Below the pieces are notes generated by a model. That model saw only the letters and a program-made list of their open reading frames with translations, was not told where the DNA came from and did no database searches. 64,000 nt of DNA from Adineta steineri (taxonomy: Eukaryota > Rotifera > Eurotatoria > Adinetida > Adinetidae): NCBI GenBank assembly GCA_905250115.1, contig CAJNOI010000026.1:81880-145879 (forward strand), read 5' to 3'. The first letter of the stretch is position 1. Every line of letters begins with the position of its first letter. Position numbers and translations under genes: made by a program. Below are positions 1-12,965 of the stretch, in pieces.

Positions 1-1775
1 TATTGATTTATGTTTTGTTTTTTTTGTTACCATATTTTTTAATCGATTGACACTTTGTTTACTAGTAGTGCCTCTATCGTCGCTTCGCTTCTTTTTTTTT
101 CTTTTTCTTTCTTCTTCTGTCTATGAATATGTGCGTATATGCAAAGTTGTAAGCAGAAAGGAAAAGAAAAAAAATTGACGGAGAGAGGGAGCACGACGTT
201 TGTGGATTATTTCAGCCGTCCGTTCTCGCGATAGAAAAAAAATGAAGAAGAGCGACACATAGTTGGCGATGCGTCACTGTTGAGTTCTAAATGAACGATG
301 TATTTTCTCTTCCTCTTATATACATCAAATGGAAGATGGAACGTTAGAGATTTTTAAGAATGGATATTTATATATTCAATTGTAATCTTTATTCATAAAA
401 TAAATCTATAGCTAAAATTCAATCGATTGGCACGTATTACAATAAACGTAAATTGAAAGTTCATTCAATGCTAATATGTTTTGTTAATAATTTTTGTGCA
501 ATATGAAAAAAGTCGTATGATGATAAGATCGTAACGTTTAAAAGCATTATAGCTGCTGAAATTGATGTATTTCTATAGATTCGATTCATATTTTCCAAGA
601 AATTCTTTTATATTCGAGTGTACTGTTTTAATTTTGCTAACTTTTATCAATACTTAGCGCATGCAATCAATTTTTTCGAGCAATCTTAATGTTGATCTTT
701 TCGTATGTTAGTTATAATTGATTTTTACTGATAAATTGATCATATCGGAGTTGCATTTGATTCGATTTATCTGTAAGAATAGGGAACTATGCTAAAATTC
801 TAATATTTCTTAAAAATTTTAGCAAAGCTATGCACGCAATAGTTTTAACAATAATAAAATCTAAACATATGTATATATATTTTGTTGTGTAAGTTGAAGT
901 TATGTAGTAATAGATCATTCAGTTACATAAGCAGTGTGATAATCAAGAAGGTTTTTAGATCAATATATTGATAATCTGTATTTTGTAATAGTCGAAAATC
1001 AAAGTTTCTTTTTTTATATTCTATTGATTTTATCGAAATAGAGAATTCTTCTCTATTCATTTGACACTTTATAGAACTATTTGCATTTCTATTAATTATA
1101 TTTTAAATATTGACAAGGTTTTTTTATTATCTGTAATAAATATTAAAGTTTAATTTTTAGGATAATTCCAAGAGTTAAATCGCCCATAATCTTCAGTTTT
1201 GTTATATGTTTTCGTAATTGTATAGAAAGATCAAACATATTATTACTCGAGAGTATAGGCAAAGAGTTGAAATATCCGTGAAATGATTTAGACTAAATAA
1301 TATTTTTATTTTCTATTTTTTATCATATAAGTAAAAAAAAACAAACTGGTTATTATATGGTTGTTGATTAGTAAATATACCAGTTTCTACTCAATATTCA
1401 TATTTTTAGTCAAGGTTGACATAAGAAAACAAAAATAACATATACATGATATTTTAAAGAATTAATATAATTTAAATTTTTGTTTTGAACAATCAAATAA
1501 ACTCGTTTCTTTTATATAAAACTCTATGTTTTCAATGTCCTTCACCTCTTGCTAGACGAATTTGATCAATAAATACAGGAAAAACATGACGAAAATAAAA
1601 CAACAAAACAAAGCAAAATATTATTGAAGCATAACCAAGTAATATATATCAAAAAAATGATTTGTGATTGTTCTTGACTGATCAAAATACAGGTAACACA
1701 TTTTCTTTCAAACGTATATATATACACCTATATAAATATACGTGGTAATCACTTATTTATTTTTTCAAAATAAAA
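1..1775. other. Non-coding DNA upstream of the MLF-like gene
   Basis: No reading frame with gene-like codon use is visible. The first 300 bases hold polypyrimidine runs and a slightly higher GC content (around 60-300), which could be the promoter or 5' UTR of a gene outside the window, but nothing decides this. The rest is AT-rich and low in complexity. Confidence 0.6.
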
Positions 1776-2474
1776 ATGTCGTATTCAAATCAACAATATA
1801 ATTCAAATAACGACGGTATTATTAGCCAAACCATTGATACAGCTCTTCTCAATGGAAATAATGTTAATGATATTTTTCGTTCATTTTATGGAATTGCTAA
1901 TAATATGATGGATGATCTTATACGTAATGGAGCTAATGCTGATGGTATGACAGCATTTCGATCTATGAAATCAAACAATCCTAATGTAAAAATATTCGGT
2001 ATAAGTTCATTAAATATAACATCGATTTCACGTGGACCAGATGGTAAGCCACATATAGTTCAAGCTCATGATGAACGTCGTATGGGACCAGGTGGAGTTT
2101 GGCAAACAAAAAAAGCTTTACGTGATCCAAAACGTGGTATTGATAAAATGCAAGTGGGATATTTTACTGGTGATCATGGTGAAATTATTGAACGTACTCT
2201 AGATCAAGCTAGTGGACAATATCGACAAGAAAGAAAACCTCGTGGAGTGGCTTCGAATGATCAAAATTTTACAAATCAGTGGAGAATACAAGCCCAACAA
2301 GCTATGCAACGACCATCACACTCACAACAACAACAAATACCCTATAATGATCAACATTCTCAACCAGCTTCAGCACATCCTTCTCATTCTGAACGATCAT
2401 CACAAGCAAATTCTTATTATAATCAGTATCCACAACAACCACCATCAGTTGCTGGCTCTCATCAATACTATTAG
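1776..2474 (+). CDS. MLF: Myeloid leukemia factor (MLF) family protein
   Basis: Single-exon gene of 232 residues. The central part (about residues 80-170) carries the MLF signature: a GPDGKPHIV segment, then GPGGVWQTKKALRD, a GIDKMQVGYFTGDHG stretch, and a downstream FTNQWR segment that lines up with the F-x-x-x-W-R block of MLF1/MLF2. The tail (about 175-232) is rich in Gln, Ser and His and looks disordered. MLF proteins are small adaptors found in nucleus and cytoplasm and linked to transcription control and protein-aggregate handling. The specific role here is not visible. The ATG is preceded by an A-rich leader and is the first Met of the frame. Downstream there is only AT-rich sequence and an assembly gap. 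Confidence 0.85.
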   Translation: MSYSNQQYNSNNDGIISQTIDTALLNGNNVNDIFRSFYGIANNMMDDLIRNGANADGMTAFRSMKSNNPNVKIFGISSLNITSISRGPDGKPHIVQAHDERRMGPGGVWQTKKALRDPKRGIDKMQVGYFTGDHGEIIERTLDQASGQYRQERKPRGVASNDQNFTNQWRIQAQQAMQRPSHSQQQQIPYNDQHSQPASAHPSHSERSSQANSYYNQYPQQPPSVAGSHQYY

Positions 2475-5400
2475 ACTATTTTTAATATAGATATATATAG
2501 ATGTCAAAAATTTTTTGCTTGATTTAATATGAAGTAATAAAGGAACAAATAACAGAGAAATGAATGTTTTTTTTTAAATGTCAATAAGATTTGTAGATGT
2601 ACACATAATTAAGCGCTTGGNNNNNNNNNNNNNNNNNNNNNNNNNNNNNNNNNNNNNNNNNNNNNNNNNNNNNNNNNNNNNNNNNNNNNNNNNNNNNNNN
2701 NNNNNNNNNNNNNNNNNNNNGAGAAAGAAAAGGATAGTTAGCAAATTTATATGATAGTTAGTGACGTCGAAATAAGACATGCGCATACATGTCATTCTAT
2801 CAAGTGTCATCAAGTAACCATTTCACACATTGTTAACATTTTCATATTTGATGATGATTAATCGATTTAATCAGTTAAAAAATATTTTGCTTATGATTTC
2901 TATTGACACGGATTTATTTTTAAAAGCGGATTATATATCGCAAATAAATATCTTAGTTTTTTTTATTTCTAAAGTTCTCTACAAGATAATTCAATTAATC
3001 TAATTGACTTTTGAATTATAATAAGGATATACAGAGATTTTGATCATGTTATATGTTCTTAAGGGAGAATATTTACATAAATCTTCTTTGGACACTAATT
3101 GATAAATTAGATTTTATAAATTCTAATGGAGATTAAATAAATTTAAGTTTAATAAATTTGTTTAGAAGTTAGGTGGTTATTGAATCTGATCTATAGAATG
3201 TAAAATTTAATCTTAATGATCAAATACTATAAAGATTAAATTCTGAACTTAGATTTGTATGTATCTAATTAACATTCTATCAAATATAAAACTCTTTATT
3301 AATGAAATTTGAATATATAAAAAAATTTAATTTCGAGTAGTTTTGACAAGAGACGTTCAAAATAATAATAATAACGTGATTTTTATGTAATCATTGTTAA
3401 AATTGCCTGTAGATATAATCAAACGTGTTCTATATAGCATAAACAAGCACGTAGTAAACTTAAATAAATATATATTTCTATTGGAAGTATGACAATTGCA
3501 AATTAATCATGTGCCCTTTTCACATAGTTTGTATCAATTGAAAAATACTAAATAATCTTTTATTGTTACTTGTTATATCTACGGAAAGAAGAACATGGGA
3601 ATTTATTTTATGAATAAACAGGTGTATATCTTTATTCTAATAATAAATCAATGTTCTTACTATGATTTATTATCTGATTGTTTTACTTTACTATAATAAA
3701 TAAAAAAAAACGAAGGACAAAATATGTTGACTTAATTCCTATATTCCAATTTCTACTAAGAATGAGCTCACTTACTTCCACCAATTCGTGCATTCATTAC
3801 CACAGCAACACCCATATTTTTTTTATTATTTTAAAATACCTTAAAAAGCTTATAATCTAAAATATCTGAATGAAAAAATAAACAATAGATGATACATTCA
3901 AATGTATGCGTGACATTACAACTAGTATAATCTGATATTTAATCAAATCTATGTGCTTTTTTTTTCTCCTGATTAATTCTCTCTTTTCTTTCACAAGATA
4001 TTAAATATTAATCTGTATCCATTAGAGAAGTACAGAAAAATGCTTTTTATCGTAAGTATATATATAAATCTGAGTGAGAAAAATCTTGAAAAAAAACCTA
4101 TTCTCAATAGAAATACAAAGACAAAGACATTAAACTTATATTTGTCTATTCTTGATCTCATTAATATATGATATCATATTCGAGTATTGCTATCTATACT
4201 ATAAGTTTGTATAAAAAAATATATATATATGTCTATAGAAAGATAAAGAACGTCATATCCTATTATTTTACGGGTTTTTATTATCGAATGCACTATGCAT
4301 AGAAATGGCAGAACTTATTGCTATGATATTCTCATATTCCTTAAGAAAATATAAAAATCAATCACATATGTATTTGATATGATCAAAAGAAAGTTGTTTT
4401 TTTATTTTTACTTACTTAGAAGACGTCGACGTACAAATCTTTGTGTTTTTGCAATAAATGATGAAGTAAAGTTTGTTTTATTTTTTGTTTGTCGTTTGAA
4501 ATGACTCATAACTATTGATTGATTTAATTAAGTAGAATGAAACTTTTAAACCAGAATATATTCAATATTATGAAAGAGAAAGAAATAGAACATTGATGAG
4601 TAATGTTTTCTTTTTTTATATTAATTGAAATGAACAGAGAATTTCTTTTTATAAATATAATATTATTGAAACATTACATGTTATGAGTAAACTAGACAAT
4701 AAATAGTTTTCTAATGATTTTTTTAACTTGAGGCTATATAATAATGTAGATATATATATATATATATATGTCATGTAAGTGCAATATTGACTTTAGGATT
4801 ACGAGAGAATATTTAGCGTGACTTTCTAATGATGAATTATAATGATCTATAGTTTAAGGATTGTCACGGCGTTCCTATTCTACTCACAATCATTATTATA
4901 TAAACATTAGTATAAAATTAAATAAAGATTAGAAAGCGTAAGTCAGAAAGAAATATGGTTATTATACAAAGTAGAATAGAATATGCTATGAATATATATA
5001 TCGTGTATTAAAATTTGATAGATGAATTGAAAGATATCTTCATATGATCAATGGAGTCTTTCTTTATCTTTTGACATATTATTCTATTTCATGGTAAAAA
5101 GTATCACGCTAACAATTGCATTATACTAATACGTTATCTAATTTATGAACTAGATTATATCTTCGTAGTCAGTGTAACTGTACATTTTTTAAAAACAAAA
5201 TTGTATCATTTTTTTATCAATCAAATTTTGGAATATCTGTTCTTTGTTTATTGAGAAATATTGTTGTATATCGAAATATATGAATAGAATTGATTGAAGA
5301 AAAGAAAGTACCTTCCATGTGCAAAGATATTTATCTCATATATTTAGTATGGCAAACAAGTATGTAACAGAACGAAGAAAAAAAACGAAAGAAGTGGTAA

Positions 5401-5597
5401 AGATAGGCATCACTAGTAACAATTATTAAAAAATGATCGGACTATTTATGTACTGTCGGACAGAAGAAAGAAACGAAGAACGAACGAAAGAAAGAAAGAA
5501 AGAAAAAAAATGGTCGAATGAATTTATATGCTTTTTTTTCGAATTTTCATTATAGAACTATTGTTATTATTATGCGTTAAAGACTAATAACAAGAAT
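2475..5597. other. Non-coding DNA with an assembly gap and a TA microsatellite
   Basis: No supported gene. The stretch contains the run of N at 2621-2720, short AT palindromes around 3180-3290 (an 11-base inverted repeat, AATTTAATCTT / AAGATTAAATT), and a (TA)n microsatellite near 4748-4769. Reading frames here are short and have no family resemblance that I can see. Confidence 0.6.
2621..2720. other. Assembly gap (100 N)
   Basis: Exactly 100 ambiguous bases, the usual placeholder for a scaffold gap of unknown size. The true distance between the MLF-like gene and Orai is therefore unknown. Confidence 0.99.
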
Positions 5598-6405
5598 ATG
5601 TCCGATTCTTCATTGTATTTATCCAGTAAAGGTATGCCATATCGTATTAATATAACAAATTTATATTTTATATTTAGAAACTTCACGTAAAAATGATCAA
5701 CGATTGCATAATCTTTTTTATCGTAAATCAAAACTTGAAAGCGTCAATGAAACATCAGCATTACTAAGTGGATTTGCTATTGTAAATTTTTCTTCTACTA
5801 TAATATATATACATATATATTAATTATTTCTTTTAAATATATTTTTTTTAAAGGTTGCAATCGTCGAATTATCATTAGATTCATATAAAGGTCAAAGTTC
5901 AAATGATAATTTATTAATTTGTTATGCAATAATATCATGTTTATTAGTTGGTATACATCTACTTGCTTTATTAATGTCTATGTGTATATTACCTGAATTA
6001 AAAAGTGTAATACGTCAAAGTGATTATTGGATCAATAATGAAAATAGTAAACCGTTATCATCTTTAAATATTTATATTGAAATAGCATGGGTTGTATCAA
6101 CAGGTTTAGGTCTGTTTTTATTTATTATTGAACTTGGTATAATTATATGGATTAAAGTTAGTGGATTTTCACGTACAGCAGCTATTTCTGCTCTTGTTAC
6201 ACTGTGCATTGTTGGTTTGCCATTTATTTTATTTGCTGTTGGTTTTTATATTCGTGTGACACGAGCAAAAGTCCATCTACATCAAACAGATTTAGATAAA
6301 ATTGAACGTGGTGCTATTGCTCGTGGACTTCTATTAAATAATCCAGTTATTACACCACCAAGAAGTACGGTAGAATTTCATGTAGATGAACATCATCCAA
6401 CCTAA
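5598..6405 (+). CDS. ORAI: Orai store-operated calcium channel subunit
   Basis: Three exons (5598-5631, 5678-5781, 5854-6405) join in frame to 229 residues; both introns are short (46 and 72 bases) with GT...AG ends. The product is a four-TM plasma-membrane channel that opens when STIM senses ER calcium loss. TM1 reads SALLSGFAIVAIVEL, and its Glu51 corresponds to the selectivity-filter glutamate (E106) of human ORAI1. The preceding SKLESVNETSALLSG matches the conserved ORAI TM1 extension. TM2 (about residues 64-90), a CILPELKSV loop, TM3 (about 115-140) and TM4 (about 150-175) follow in the family order. It is shorter than human ORAI1 (301 residues) because the N-terminal tail and the TM3-TM4 loop are reduced. 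Stop is TAA. All key pore features look intact. Confidence 0.93.
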
Positions 6406-8832
6406 AGGCTTTATTCAATAAAATATAATAATATGTGTCTTGTTAATTTTTATAAGAAGTATAGTTTTATTATATCGAAAATGAAGAAGAATCTCTGATG
6501 TACTTCGTACTATCGAGAAATATAAAATATGACTGTATAATTATATTCGATAGTTTCTGGGACTATAGTGTTTACAATCAGACTTAATCTTCAAATATAC
6601 GACTTATTTTAAGGACCTGGATCATAAACTAATAGAAAATAAGATTAATCACGTTCAGCAGATAGTTTTGACAAGTATCTAAGATAAGACAATACTTGTG
6701 AAAATCGTTTAAAGAAATAACAGATGAATGTATTAAATAGAGCGTAGTTAAATTCATTATGCCATAATAGAGTAAATATTTTACTTATTTATCAAGTCTA
6801 TTTTTAATAACGGAAAGATTTTTTTTGTTTTACTTGAAATAAATATCTTCATTGAAATAATCATTATTAAAGTTGCTCCATATTCATATTGATTTTATGA
6901 AAGAGATAAAACTCTCAAAACGACTATTGAATCTTCGAGTTTTCAATGGGGAAAAAAAAATTAAGAAGAATCCTTTTTGGTAATTTATTCTCATATGATG
7001 GGATTAACTTCAATGGATAATCAAATATAATATAACAAGAAATCTCGAAAAGATAAAATTATCAACATATTTGAAGAATATTAATGTTCTTCTTTACTAT
7101 CTTGATTCAAAAAATCGATAAGAATTCTCTCAAATATCTTAAACATGACTTTATTAAAAATATAATGTTAATATAATTCGAATTTAATGTTCATTTATTA
7201 ATCGAAGATTGTAATATGATCATGTATAGTGTAACAAACTGAAACGTAAAAAAAACACTTGCTAAAATAATGAAGTAAGAAATGATCTTGCTAAATCGAT
7301 AATACTAAATTCATCTTTTATATAATTATCGAAATCAAATTATTTCACAAAAATCAAGTGGTCATCTTCGAACTGAAAAACTTGATGCTGCTATTGTTGT
7401 TATATACAGAAAACTAGATAAATATGCTCTTAAAATAAATCTATAGAACATTAAATCAATAGTTAAATTTGTGAGGTATATACCGAATAAATAAATAATC
7501 TCAATGATCGTTCTGTTGATCGAAAAAGTCTCTTAATCGTCTAATGAACCCAAAAAGCTAATAGATCTTGTATAATCTACGATTTTAAATCAATTATATA
7601 TTTATTTGAAGAAAATATTCATTTTATTTCTCGTTGCAACTCATTTATTTGCACATGCTTAACTTTCACTGCAAGTATTTATACAAACAGACAAGAACGA
7701 AAAAAGAAAAGATGACAACTAAAATAATCAAACATGACAGTTTGTTTTGTTCGTCGTCAATGTACTTATTTTTGTTGATGTCTCTTGTACTTGGTATTTA
7801 CATTTTTAAAAGCATTCAAAAAAGAATACAATCATTTGCCATTAAATAATAGCTTAGTCATCGACAAACTTTCTTTTCCTGGAATTCTTTTGGATTTATA
7901 GAAGCCGCGTAGATACCCTTAATAATACCTTTTTATTTTTTATAGTAAAGCAAAGAGTGATAATCTGTGTTTTGAACATATCTTGAGAGTGCTGTATTTT
8001 AAATACAGCATCATTGTTAACACTTCATACAATTGTTGTGAACCTCACTGATGAAACAACAAGATGATGAATGACAGAGAGAGAAAAAAAGAAAGAAAAA
8101 AAAATAAAATTCGTTGAAAAAGTCTATTCGCTTGAAACAGCATGGCTCTACATTTAGAATTCAAATTTGCTAGTTGTCACATCCCTTAAAACCTCCTATA
8201 TCCAGACGCTATTTCATAGCAAATCCACTAGAGTACCTGTAAAGGAATTCCAATGCCAACAAATAAGTTTTCTTTCAGAAATAAGACACGAACAATGGCT
8301 TAAAGATCAACAGGTGTCTTTGGTACTGACATACATGAGTTCCACATTTTTAGCCTCAATGGGACTCCGCTGGCAAGTTTTTTTTAGCAAAATCGATGGT
8401 ATTCCGTAGTTCAGTGAATAACTACCAGTTCGGTTTATGCTATTTTTATTTAAATTATTTTATCTCTGTTTGAAATGTTGATTTTTACTCAAAAAACTCG
8501 ACTTTAGTTTGCTGTAATTTTCTCATTGATTCATTAACCTCAGCCCTGATAATTTTTTTGCGGCACTGTCTTGAATTTCACTTAAATATGGAGATTCTAA
8601 TATTGTTTATTGAATTAAGCAAAAAAGAAAAGCATTACAATAGACAAGATAATTATAAAGAAGAGCGAATCAATAAAAAGCTATGTGCGTATAAATCAAT
8701 TGCAATGTACACTATTTGTTATAATATGTCCTTTTTTCTAAAAAGCTTCAAGCTAAACTTCAATAAAATAAAATGTCATAATTAATAATTTAAAAATAAA
8801 ATCATATTAATATAAAGTTTGTCTGTAGTATT
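6406..8832. other. Non-coding DNA between Orai and the NHL gene
   Basis: No supported gene. About 8140-8420 is visibly less AT-rich than its surroundings and could be an old mobile-element fragment, but neither strand shows a recognisable protein. A short stretch near 7380-7470 gives a lysine-rich reading with a stop that faintly recalls reverse-transcriptase sequence; it is too weak to call. Confidence 0.5.
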
Positions 8833-11800
8833 TTAGAGTTTCATAAATTTTTGCACGCGATTATTGACATCATCACCAATATACATATTCATTGCTGAAT
8901 CAAATGCAATACCTCGTGGAGAATTTAATTGTGTTGCACCACTACCCGCAGTACCATTTCCGGCAATGGTAAAACCAACATTACTATTAGCACAGAACAA
9001 TTGGACCCTACTATTACCAAAATCAACCACATACACATTCATATAATTATCAATCTTAATTCCCATCGGACTATTTAAGTGAGTGGAATCAGAACCTGAT
9101 ACACCGGGCACACCAGCAATGACACTCCCTGATAAAGCACCAGGAGTCCAACGTATAACTGAATGTCCATTATAATTTGTTATGAATAGATCATTACTTA
9201 CAGACGGTAAATAATGAATACCCCATGGTCCGTTCAATGATGTATTTGTATTGCTACCTCCAACTCCACCAGCCACAAGAACTCCATTAGTACCCGAAGT
9301 TGAATTTGTTAAATAACGTACAATTCGATGATTTCCAGTATCAGCAACATACATATATGTTTCTGTTGGATCAAAAGTAAAATAATGTGGAGCATTCATT
9401 TGATTTAATGCAGATCCAGCTGATCCATTAGCGCTACCAGCGAAAGTTATAGCATTTGTTGATTTATTAATGAACTTTTGTACTCGACTGTTACCCATAT
9501 CAGTTACATACATATTTCCAGATCTATCGACATAGACATCATTAGGAAAATATAATTGAGAACTGTTTGATCCTATTGATCCATAGCTTCCAGCTACGAT
9601 CGTTGCATTTATAGCATTTTTCAATAGTTTCCATACAACATAATGACCAGCCTCATCTGCAGCATATAAAGTATCATTCGAGTCAAGAAATACACCAGAT
9701 GCTGGTACTGGTGCTGCTACTGAACCAAGTACCGTAATACCCGTTTTATTCCAAAGTAAATTACCCGATATACCTAATAATTAAAAGAAAAATTAGCATT
9801 AGTTATTCAGTATTTTTGGTTATAATTTTGGTATCGATATTCATATCACTTTCTTTTCATAAAAATGTTTGTAATAATAAATATATAAAATGATATCCTT
9901 GTAATCTTACATCATATTATTCTATCTTTATATATATGTACACTGTTCTATTCTCTTTTTAACATGAGTATCATTAATCAGGGGAAGAAGAGACAATATA
10001 TTTGTAAGAGTTAGAATAAAGTCAGTTATAGAGCAATCATAGGAGAGAAGAGAGAACATGCATTGTATTGTAATGTGTTTTATATTAAACGGTACATGAA
10101 AACAAAATACCAGTTATGAAATAAATGTCAATTCAATACTAATGAAATGAAATGAAATATTAAATTTCAATTATTTTCGAAAATTTTTTAAAAAAATTAA
10201 TATTTTCAGGATACTATAGTATAACTGACTTGCATTTATCTTTACTTACATGGATTTGCTGTTGTTGTTGTACTTGAACTTGTACTGCTTGTAGTAGTTG
10301 AGGTAGTAGTAGTTGTGGTACTTGTACTAGTACTGCTCGTAGTAGTTGAGGTAGTAGTAGTTGTGGTACTCGAAGTAGTACTAGTTGAGGTAGTAGTACT
10401 TGTAGTACTCGAAGTAGTACTAGTTGAAGTAGTGGTACTTGTAGTAGTTGAGGTAGTTGTACTTGTAGTAGTTGAGGTAGTACTAGTTTCACTAGTTGTG
10501 GTAGTGGTACTTGTGGTACTCGAAACAGTCGTAGTTGTTGTGCTTGAACTAGTACTGCTTGTAGTACTCGAAGTAGTACTAGTCGAGGTAGTAGTACTTG
10601 TGGTACTCGAGGTAGTACTAGTTGAGGTAGTAGTGCTCGTGGTACTTGAGGTAGTAGTACTTGTGGTACTCGAAGTAGTACTAGTCGAGGTAGTAGTACT
10701 TGTGGTACTCGAGGTAGTACTAGTTGAGGTAGTAGTGCTCGTGGTACTTGAGGTAGTAGTACTTGTAGTAGTTGAGGTAGTAGTGCTCGTGGTACTTGAG
10801 GTAGTACTAGTCGAAGTAGTAGTACTTGTAGTACTCGAGGTAGTACTGGTTTCACTAGTTGTGGTAGTTGACGTAGTACTAGTGGAGGTAGTAGTACTTG
10901 TGGTACTCGAAACGGTCGTAGTTGTTGTACTTGAACTAGTACTGCTTGTAGTAGTCAACGTAGTACTAGTTGTGGTACTAGTTTCACTAGTTGTAGTAGT
11001 TGAAGTAGTAGCACTTGTGCTACTCGAAGTAGTTGTGATTTTTGTAGTAGTTTTAGTAGTTGAAGTAGTACTACTTGAAGTAGTTGTTTCTCGATTTGTA
11101 GTTATTGTATCACCAGTATTTGTACTAGTTGTGGTAATTCTGCTTGCCATAGTGGATTCTATGCTATATAAGTAAATGATAATATTAGAAAAAATAGAAA
11201 ACAACAAAATAACTTAGATCATTGTCATATAAACTTGTTTATATTATACTATTCTAATAATTTATTTATTCAATAACTAATAAGTAGCAACTATTGATGT
11301 GAGAAGAAAAGAATTTATTCATGTAAAGATTAGTAATGGCGAACATCAAAGATTGTTAAAGTAATATAATGAAACATTCTTAGTAGATTTCGTTAACACT
11401 GAAAAATATAGATTAAATATAATTGGATTTTTCTAAAAGTTAAAGATTTGATACTATAGTAATGAAATAAAGAAATTCTTTTTTAACATTTATAGTTTTT
11501 GTACTTCTATAATCTATTCTATGTATTCATATGATCATATTATATTCTTGATAATAAGAAATATCTTAGCGATAGTTAAATCATATACTAAAACAATCAT
11601 CATAATGAAATAAGACAAATATTAAGTTAAATTTTATAATATTATTGCATTCGTCAATATCATTAGAAAATAAATTAGAAGAAATTGAATTGAAAAATCT
11701 AATTTTATTATATTTATTATATATAAATAGTGAACTGATAATCGTAGGAAAAGAGGAATTAATCTATCACGTGTCTAACAAAATCTCTATACTTACTTCG

Positions 11801-12965
11801 ATAAACTTCTATAATTTTCTAATGAAGATCTATGCGATTAAACGAAAACAAGAAATATCATTATTCATAACTTATTTTCTGACTGTTTATTATAACTTTT
11901 ATATTCTCTAATTGTAATTTTACTTGTAAACATTTAAACTAAAATCATACTATGTGCTAGTAATAGTGTATGAATTGAAAATCGACAGAACTAATAAATC
12001 CACTTATTTTAAAGAAGGTTTTCTTAATCATAATAGAATTATCTATGACTTTTGTCAACAAAGATAATACTTTCAAATTAGAGTTTAGCAACTGTAGATT
12101 TCATAAATTTATACATAAATATTTATTTGATGATATATTATGTTTTAGTATGTTTGAAATAATATTTTAATTATCATCAAATAAATACTTAAAATGAATG
12201 TGAATATAAAATTAAATTTGGATTCTTATACCAAATAAAAATAATATTAATTCGAAAATTTCTTAATAAAATAATTTGTAACTTACGTTGATGCTTCTGT
12301 TATGTTGTTCAACATAGCTAAAAAAAATAGAAAAATATAAAAAAACATATGATAAAGAAAATATAAAAATCAAATTTAATATTACGTGATAAAATAAGTA
12401 TACATAAATTTTACTAGAATTTTCTCTTTACTAGAGTTATAAGTTATTAAAAAATGAAAATTTTGATGCATAAGTAAATTTATTTAATACTTAGTTTTTT
12501 TTGAATATAAAATATTACATAACCTAGGAAAAGATTTTTCATCGATGATTTCTCCAATCTATGTGTTTGTTATATTGTAATATTTCTAATATAAAATAAT
12601 CAAATTGATAACTTACAGTTAAATAATTGTTCATTATCAAGAGTAATCATTGTTATAACATTTTGTTGTTGAATTAAATTTCCGTAGTCTATTGAAATAT
12701 TTGAAAATATTTCACATTGATTATTAGATAAATCAAAAGTTAAAAGATAACATTGCAAATTATTCAAACAAGATATTTCACATTGTACTTGATTTTTTCC
12801 AAATATAATAGTAGAAGGAGAACAACCTGTTTTATTACATATATATTTTACACCAAGAAATTTTCTTAAGAATAGTGATCGACTACTTTCACATTGACAT
12901 TTGATTATCAATAGAAATAATAAGAATAATAATATTGCCTTATTCATTATCAACAAAGACTTCAA
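8833..12965 (-). CDS. Secreted PAN/apple - Ser/Thr-rich stalk - NHL propeller protein
   Basis: Four exons on the minus strand (12617-12965, 12287-12317, 10250-11163, 8833-9773) keep one frame to a TAA and give 744 residues. Residues 1-25 are a strongly hydrophobic signal peptide; a second Met at residue 7 is an alternative start. Residues about 40-116 contain a Cys-rich PAN/apple-like module (CEISCLNNLQCYLLTF and later Cys). Residues about 130-430 are almost entirely Thr and Ser, a mucin-like, probably O-glycosylated stalk. After a TANPC junction, about 435-744 hold six NHL repeats, with signatures such as GNMYVTDMGNSRVQKF, YMYVADTGNHRIVRY, NVYVVDFGNSRVQLF and NMYIGDDVNNRVQKF. Six repeats suggest one complete beta-propeller. 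Likely extracellular and carbohydrate- or protein-binding; the ligand is unknown. I know of no standard name for this architecture. Confidence 0.85.
10257..11060. repeat. Ser/Thr codon repeat encoding the stalk of the NHL protein
   Basis: About 800 bases of imperfect ACT/AGT-type codon repeats. A higher-order unit is visible: the stretch starting near 10566 recurs near 10668, a period of about 102 bases (34 codons). All three bases cycle together, so the opposite strand is also open and gives a meaningless Val/Leu frame. Such a tract is prone to length change. Confidence 0.9.

Noticed and set aside
2574-2813. Minus-strand frame across the run of N
   Set aside because: It spans the assembly gap and has no meaning.
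7375-7470. Possible reverse-transcriptase remnant
   Set aside because: The similarity is a handful of lysine-rich residues with a stop; AT-rich DNA gives this by chance.
8167-8409. 80-codon frame in a GC-richer patch
   Set aside because: No domain, no splice context and no codon bias; more likely old repeat DNA.
10214-11175. Long Val/Leu-rich frames on both strands across the Ser/Thr exon
   Set aside because: They are shadows of the trinucleotide repeat; only the minus-strand Thr/Ser frame joins to neighbouring exons in phase.
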